Part shown: positions 6,626 through 10,711 of the stretch, piece after piece
Layout of the letters: every line of letters starts with the position of its first letter
Position numbering within the stretch: position 1 is the first letter of the stretch
Source of the DNA: Puniceicoccales bacterium
GTDB taxonomy: Bacteria; Verrucomicrobiota; Verrucomicrobiia; Opitutales; JAIRLG01
Length of the DNA: 10,711 bases
Direction of reading: 5' to 3'
NCBI GenBank assembly: GCA_031255915.1
Contig: JAIRRP010000064.1
Location: forward strand, 1-10,711
Made by a program: the position numbers and the translations under genes
The notes under the pieces: model-generated
What the model saw: the letters and a program-made list of their open reading frames with translations, nothing else
Told to the model about the DNA's origin: nothing
Databases searched by the model: none

Positions 6626-7045
6626 TTACGATCTCAGCCGTTCTTTCTCGCGATGAATACGTTCGCGTTCGAGCTCCAGACGTTCCCGCTGTAATTCTTG
6701 CTCGAGACGTCGAATCTCCGCCTTTTCACGCCGATGCATCTCCGCTTCATCATGGAGCTTCTGTTGGCGATAATAGGCCTCATCCGCCTGGCGTTGTTTG
6801 CTGGTGCTATCCTGATCTTCACCGACATGATGCCCAATAGCGGCTCCCGTAAGACCACCCAAAACACCTCCTAAAGCGGCACCACCTGCACCTCCGTCAA
6901 TGGCATAACCAATGCCTGCCCCCGCCGCCGTCCCGAGAGCTCCTCCACCCAACAACCCCTCTGTCTTGTTGCAGCCGGACAACATGACCGCCATTACCCC
7001 TAGGCCTAAAGCACCTGAAATTCTCGCTAGATTCAAAATCTTCAT
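6626..7045 (-). CDS. Glycine-zipper lipoprotein with a long charged helix
   Basis: This is a 139-residue lipoprotein. The N-terminal signal ends in a lipobox L22-S-G-C25, so Cys25 should be lipidated after signal peptidase II cleavage. Residues 31-75 are a glycine/alanine zipper of the kind found in the Rickettsia 17-kDa antigen and related outer-membrane lipoproteins, with small residues spaced for helix packing in or against a membrane. Residues 84-139 are very rich in Arg, Glu and Lys with heptad-like spacing (IRRLEQELQRERLELERE), predicting a long coiled coil or single alpha helix. The likely location is the outer membrane, with the helix in the periplasm; the role is unknown. A strong AGGAG Shine-Dalgarno (7054-7050) precedes the ATG by four bases. 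It is divergent from glmS, with copy 3 of the cloverleaf element in between. Confidence 0.85.
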   Translation of the reverse strand: MKILNLARISGALGLGVMAVMLSGCNKTEGLLGGGALGTAAGAGIGYAIDGGAGGAALGGVLGGLTGAAIGHHVGEDQDSTSKQRQADEAYYRQQKLHDEAEMHRREKAEIRRLEQELQRERLELERERIHREKERLRS

Positions 7046-7140
7046 ATCTCTCCTGGAGAAAATTCACTTTTGACAGCTTTTCAAGCCCGAAAAAATCCAT
7101 GCTCACCGTGTCCATTTTTCCATCCTACGGGCAAAATCAG

Positions 7141-7254
7141 CGGTTTGCTGCCTTTGGAGCTCTCTAAGCTCCTGCCCGCTACGCGGGCCGCGATGAAAAA
7201 AAATGCAAAGCGGGAGCTTTCATTTTTCTTTATCGCAAAGGCAGCAAAGAACCG
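7141..7254 (-). repeat. Cloverleaf palindromic element, copy 3 (diverged, one arm flipped)
   Basis: The arm order is as in copy 2. P1 is 13 perfect pairs (7144-7156 with 7236-7248) plus three more (7141-7143 with 7252-7254) beyond a 3-base bulge. P2 (7156-7172) is six pairs around CTCTA, with stem bases different from copies 1 and 2 but still complementary. P3 (7174-7188) is six pairs around TAC. P4 (7190-7236) keeps the bulged C and GGGA loop on the plus strand. P1 has T-A where copies 1 and 2 have C-G, and the foot of P4 has A-T where copy 1 has G-C. The 21-base tip of P4 is the exact reverse complement of that expected from the arm order. It sits between the divergent lipoprotein and glmS genes. 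The rest of 7046-7363 shows only the two genes' leaders. Confidence 0.85.
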
Positions 7255-7363
7255 AATGCCCTCAAGGTTGAAAGCATCATCTCTCCATATCCTAAAAATT
7301 ATCCGGTAAAAAGTCCTTGCCAGGAGGGATCAAAATACAAGCAATACAACCAGAACTTTTATC

Positions 7364-9214
7364 ATGTGTGGTATTATTGGATATACCGGATTTCGCCCAG
7401 CAGCGCCCCTCATTCTAGATGGTTTACAGCGCTTGGAATATAGGGGCTACGATTCCGCCGGCATAGGCCTTTTGGACCCTTCCCGAGAGTTTGAGCTTCA
7501 CCGAAGCGTTGGTCGCGTTACTTCCCTCCGAGAATCATTCGACCTCGAAAAAAGTACCAGCCACACCGGCATCGGCCATACGCGTTGGGCAACCCATGGA
7601 AAAGTTTCCACCGAAAATGCACATCCTCACAAGAGCCACTACGGCCATTTTCTTCTCGTTCACAACGGTGTGGTGGAAAATTTTAAAAAAATTAAAAACT
7701 TCCTGCTCGAACACGGCTATTCTTTCTACTCTGAAACCGACACGGAAGTCCTCGTCAATCTCATAGAATTCCACTACAGACAGGGGCAGGTTGCGGAACT
7801 TGCCAACTTCTTACAAGCTACCCAAAAGGCATTACAAGACATTCAAGGTACCTACGGTATCGCAGTGCTATGCCGTGATTTTCCCGATCGACTTTTGGCC
7901 GCTAAAAATAGCTCTCCATTGCTCATTGGCATCGGAGAACAGGAATATATCGTCGCCAGCGACGCAGCGGCGATTGTCCCCTATACCTCACGGGTAGTTT
8001 ATCTCCAGGATCGCGAAATTGCCTTCATATCCCATGACGAACTGGATATTTATACACTTCAGACAAAAAAAACTTCGATAACAACGCACCTCATCGATTG
8101 GTCCCCTGAAGAAGCGCAACGAGGACGATATGAACATTATATGCTCAAGGAGATCCACGAACAGCCCCAGGTCATTGCCAACACCATGCGAGGGCATATT
8201 TCGGATGACCTCAGTACGACACATTTCGGAGGAATTGCCGCGCTGTTGACCCAATTTCATCGGCTCGACCGTATCGTATTCTGCGCCTGCGGAAGCGCCT
8301 GGCATGCCTGTTTAGAAGCGGAATACCTCATCGAACATTACGCCAGAATTCCCGTCGAAGTGGAATATGCCTCTGAATTTCGCTACCGCAATGCACCACT
8401 CAGTAAAAACACGCTCATCGCCGTCGTCAGTCAATCCGGGGAAACACTCGACACGCTAGAAGCTCTTCTGGAAGCCAGGAGAAAAGGATATTCCGTAATA
8501 GGCATCACCAATGTCGTCGGATCTTCGATAGCACGGGAAACGGATGCCGGTGTCTATCAACACGCCGGGCCAGAAATTGGTGTCGCATCGACAAAAGCAT
8601 TTACTTCCCAGCTTTGCATTACGGCCATGCTAGCGATCTATTTGGGCCGCCTTCGCCAGATGGATTATACCGATGGAACGGCCTTCATTCAAGCTCTTCA
8701 AGAACTTCCGAAAAAAATTGAAGAAACATTACTCCTGGAAGCACAGATATCCGAAATAGCACAGCGCTACCATCATTACGAACAGTTCCTATTTCTCGGT
8801 CGGCAAACCATGTACCCGATTGCGCTGGAAGCTGCCCTGAAGTTGAAAGAAATCGCCTATATTCAAGCCCAAGGCTATCCCATAGCCGAAATGAAACACG
8901 GCCCCATTGCGCTTGTTTCCGAACATTGCCCCAGTTTCGTCCTTGAGACACAGGCGGCCATTTTCCCAAAAACACTTTCAAATATTCAAGAAATTCGTGC
9001 CCGTCACGGGAAAGTCATCCTCGTGACGACCTCGGACATCCCCTCTGAGGATATGGAAGTTGAAGAGCGCATCACTATTCCCCGAACGCACCACGCGCTA
9101 CAACCCATCCTCGCGACAATTCCGGTACAATTTTTTGCCTACCATATGGCCTTACTTCGCCATTGTGATGTCGATAAACCCCGCAATTTGGCAAAATCCG
9201 TCACGGTGGAGTGA
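7364..9214 (+). CDS. glmS: Glutamine--fructose-6-phosphate aminotransferase (isomerising)
   Basis: GlmS makes glucosamine-6-phosphate from fructose-6-phosphate and glutamine, the first step to UDP-N-acetylglucosamine for peptidoglycan and lipopolysaccharide. It is cytosolic and works as a dimer. The 616 residues are close to the usual 600-610. The class II glutamine amidotransferase domain starts with the nucleophile Cys2 (MCGIIGYTG) and includes RGYDSAG (27-33), HTRWATHG (72-79) and the NGVVEN stretch (101-106). Two SIS sugar-isomerase domains follow, with CGSAWHA (309-315), SQSGET (356-361), STKAF (409-413), the catalytic region KEIAYIQAQGY (495-505) and MKHGP near 510-514. The C-terminal tail DVDKPRNLAKSVTVE is typical and forms part of the active site. 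The start is fixed by Cys2. The nearest Shine-Dalgarno-like AGGAGGG (7322-7328) is 35 bases away, with no start codon near it. I see no glmS ribozyme core in the 110-base leader. eno follows 65 bases later. Confidence 0.97.
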   Translation: MCGIIGYTGFRPAAPLILDGLQRLEYRGYDSAGIGLLDPSREFELHRSVGRVTSLRESFDLEKSTSHTGIGHTRWATHGKVSTENAHPHKSHYGHFLLVHNGVVENFKKIKNFLLEHGYSFYSETDTEVLVNLIEFHYRQGQVAELANFLQATQKALQDIQGTYGIAVLCRDFPDRLLAAKNSSPLLIGIGEQEYIVASDAAAIVPYTSRVVYLQDREIAFISHDELDIYTLQTKKTSITTHLIDWSPEEAQRGRYEHYMLKEIHEQPQVIANTMRGHISDDLSTTHFGGIAALLTQFHRLDRIVFCACGSAWHACLEAEYLIEHYARIPVEVEYASEFRYRNAPLSKNTLIAVVSQSGETLDTLEALLEARRKGYSVIGITNVVGSSIARETDAGVYQHAGPEIGVASTKAFTSQLCITAMLAIYLGRLRQMDYTDGTAFIQALQELPKKIEETLLLEAQISEIAQRYHHYEQFLFLGRQTMYPIALEAALKLKEIAYIQAQGYPIAEMKHGPIALVSEHCPSFVLETQAAIFPKTLSNIQEIRARHGKVILVTTSDIPSEDMEVEERITIPRTHHALQPILATIPVQFFAYHMALLRHCDVDKPRNLAKSVTVE

Positions 9215-9265
9215 AGTACCTCACTCAAGGCTTGCGACATTACCCCATTCACGCTAAAATTTTCC

Positions 9266-9272
9266 AAGGAGG
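9266..9272 (+). promoter_or_regulatory. eno: Strong ribosome binding site that fixes the enolase start
   Basis: AAGGAGG with a seven-base spacer precedes ATG at 9280. The reading frame is open back to a GTG at 9211 overlapping the glmS stop, which would add 23 residues unlike any enolase N-terminus. The binding site decides for 9280. Confidence 0.85.
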
Positions 9273-9279
9273 TTTGACT

Positions 9280-10590
9280 ATGTGCACTAAAATTGAGAAT
9301 ATTTTTGCAAGGGAGATTCTAGATTCTCGTGGGTATCCCACGGTGGAAGTAGATGTCCGCCTAGGCGATAACAGTTTCGGAAGAGCCGCTGTTCCATCGG
9401 GAGCAAGCACGGGAGAACGCGAAGCCATTGAACTCCGGGATTCCACCACGGATGGGAAAGCGCTCCCAAAAGATGTCGATAAGAACAGGCGTTTTGGTGG
9501 GAAAGGTGTTCTGACGGCTGTCCATAATGTCAATATGATCATCGCACCGGCATTGGTGGGATTCGACGCCTGCGACCAGGGAGGTGTTGACCATTGCATG
9601 CTCGCTCTGGATGGAACACCCACCAAATCCAGATTAGGGGCCAACGCCATCCTCGGAGTTTCTTTAGCTGTGGCCAAAGCCGCCGCCAATGCCATTCAGG
9701 TTCCGCTTTACCGCTACATCGGCGGGGTCAATGCGAAAATTCTCCCCATTCCCATGATGAACGTCCTGAACGGCGGTGCCCATTCCGATGCCCCCATCGA
9801 CATCCAGGAATTCATGATCATGCCCCACCATGCCACGAGTTTCCGCGAAGCCGTTCGCATAGGCGCCGAGACATTCCATGCCCTCAAGGCCGTTTTGAAA
9901 GATAAGAAATTATCCACTGCGGTGGGCGACGAAGGCGGATTTGCGCCCAACTTACCCTCAAACGAAGCGGCTTTGGACGCCATTGTCGAGGCCATTGAAC
10001 GGGCCGGTTATCGACCGGGAAAAGACATCCGCATCGCACTCGATCCAGCCGCTTCAGAGTTTTTCGACACCGGAGAAGGTCGTTACATCTTCAAAAAATC
10101 AGACCATTCCCGATACGATGCCGCTGGCATGATCAACTTTTATCAAAAGCTCGTGGCCCAATACCCCATCTGTTCCATCGAGGATGGCCTCGGTGAGAAT
10201 GACTGGGAGGGATGGAAAGCCCTCACGGAAAAATTATCGCAGATCCAAATCGTCGGTGACGACCTCTTCGTCACCAATCCCAAAGAATTGAAAAAAGGCA
10301 TTGATCGCGGTATCGCCAATGCCATCCTCATAAAGGTCAATCAGATCGGCTCACTTACGGAAACGCTCGACTGCGTCGAATTGGCCAAAAAAGCGGGGTA
10401 CAAATCTGTAATTTCTCACCGTTCAGGAGAAACCGAAGATACGACGATCGCCGACATCGCCGTTGGGACCAACGCCGGACAGATCAAGACGGGTTCCATG
10501 AGCCGTACGGACCGAATTTGCAAATACAACCAACTCCTGCGCATCGAAGAGGAATTGGGGGCCAATGCCATCTATGCCGGTTGTCTGTAG
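9280..10590 (+). CDS. eno: Enolase (phosphopyruvate hydratase)
   Basis: Enolase interconverts 2-phosphoglycerate and phosphoenolpyruvate in glycolysis and gluconeogenesis, and in many bacteria it is also part of the RNA degradosome. The 436 residues match the family (about 430). The first catalytic loop is SGASTGE (40-46). Visible active-site residues are His168 in GGAHSD, Glu177 in DIQEF, Glu218 in VGDEGGFAPN, Asp255 in LDPAASE, Glu301 in SIEDG, the GDD at 326-328, Lys352 in KVNQIGS, His380 in SHRSGETED and Lys403 in QIKTGS. Asp255, Glu301 and a GDD aspartate bind magnesium. An extra stretch of about a dozen residues follows the first loop (about 55-70) compared with E. coli enolase. The close spacing to glmS suggests one transcript. 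Its product is the substrate of the PPDK encoded at the other end of the window. Confidence 0.97.
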   Translation: MCTKIENIFAREILDSRGYPTVEVDVRLGDNSFGRAAVPSGASTGEREAIELRDSTTDGKALPKDVDKNRRFGGKGVLTAVHNVNMIIAPALVGFDACDQGGVDHCMLALDGTPTKSRLGANAILGVSLAVAKAAANAIQVPLYRYIGGVNAKILPIPMMNVLNGGAHSDAPIDIQEFMIMPHHATSFREAVRIGAETFHALKAVLKDKKLSTAVGDEGGFAPNLPSNEAALDAIVEAIERAGYRPGKDIRIALDPAASEFFDTGEGRYIFKKSDHSRYDAAGMINFYQKLVAQYPICSIEDGLGENDWEGWKALTEKLSQIQIVGDDLFVTNPKELKKGIDRGIANAILIKVNQIGSLTETLDCVELAKKAGYKSVISHRSGETEDTTIADIAVGTNAGQIKTGSMSRTDRICKYNQLLRIEEELGANAIYAGCL

Positions 10591-10643
10591 CCATCTCAAT
10601 TGCTCAATGCTGTCAGAATAATCTCTGATGTTCGTCTCTTGGG

Positions 10644-10664
10644 TCTAAAATTACCCATTTTAGA
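10644..10664 (+). terminator. AT-rich hairpin downstream of eno, possible terminator
   Basis: TCTAAAAT and ATTTTAGA pair over eight bases around TACCC, 53 bases after the enolase stop. The stem is AT-rich and is followed by only a short AATTT, so it is a poor intrinsic terminator. It is the only hairpin I see after eno inside the window. Confidence 0.3.
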
Positions 10665-10693
10665 ATTTAAGATTGGCAATATGTCGGTGCTTC

Positions 10694-10711
10694 GTTTGCC
10701 GCCTTCGGCGG
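10694..10711. repeat. Possible start of a fourth cloverleaf element or a reduced relative, cut by window edge
   Basis: GTTTGCCGCCTT matches the left P1 arm of copies 2 and 3. It is followed at once by CGGCGG, which could close a short hairpin (CCGCC with GGCGG around TTC). It may be the beginning of another element, or a collapsed form in which the P1 arms meet without the inner arms. The window ends too soon to tell. Confidence 0.35.

Noticed and set aside
248..7254. The repeats as a CRISPR array or insertion sequence
   Set aside because: The copies are kilobases apart, with no spacers, no Cas genes and no transposase in the window.
7268..7298. Sigma-70 promoter for glmS (TTGAAA with TAAAAA)
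   Set aside because: The spacing is 19 bases and the -10 match is poor, so it is not supported over chance.
7255..7363. glmS ribozyme or riboswitch in the glmS leader
   Set aside because: The leader of about 110 bases lacks an evident ribozyme core, and part of the upstream region is the palindromic element.
9209..9226. Hairpin GAGTGA/TCACTC over the glmS stop codon as a terminator
   Set aside because: The stem is six pairs with no following T-run, and eno starts shortly after with a strong ribosome binding site, so termination here is unlikely.

Overview
The window carries six recognisable or complete genes plus the first codons of a seventh. The gene set is housekeeping: pyruvate phosphate dikinase, a FtsI-type penicillin-binding protein, a glycine-zipper lipoprotein, glucosamine-6-phosphate synthase, enolase, and the start of what looks like dnaK. 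Signal peptides, a lipobox and a cell-wall transpeptidase point to a diderm bacterium. The enolase and DnaK-like starts feel closest to Verrucomicrobiota (perhaps Opitutae), but that is recollection of family sequences, not a search, and should be held loosely. Most genes look close to 50% G+C by eye. The gene at 3508-4512 and the intergenic DNA at 1-240 are clearly more AT-rich.

Layout. On the minus strand, from right to left, lie the lipoprotein gene (7045-6626), ftsI-like gene (6354-4591), an unrecognised secreted-protein gene (4512-3508), ppdK (3140-450) and the dnaK start (24-1). On the plus strand lie glmS (7364-9214) and eno (9280-10590), 65 bases apart and probably co-transcribed. The lipoprotein gene and glmS diverge. 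The 271-base gap 6355-6625 shows no gene, RNA or convincing signal. Enolase makes phosphoenolpyruvate and PPDK interconverts it with pyruvate. GlmS and the penicillin-binding protein belong to the start and the end of peptidoglycan synthesis.

The striking content is not a gene. Three gene boundaries (248-355, 3316-3423 and about 7141-7254) hold copies of a ~108-bp element that folds into an almost fully paired three-armed cloverleaf. Copies 1 and 2 are inverted relative to each other and match at 101 of 108 positions. Differences among the three copies largely keep base pairing, including compensatory changes in the outer stem, one arm and the base of another. Two arms appear flipped in place between copies, as if hairpin tips had been inverted during cruciform or hairpin-primed processing. 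The longest arm also looks like a bidirectional intrinsic terminator. A possible fourth copy begins at the right edge. I do not recognise this family. It recalls Rickettsia palindromic elements and small non-autonomous mobile elements, and the flipped arms recall the flip/flop termini of parvoviruses, but no homology is claimed.

A second regulatory signal is a near-consensus sigma-54 promoter just upstream of the dnaK start.
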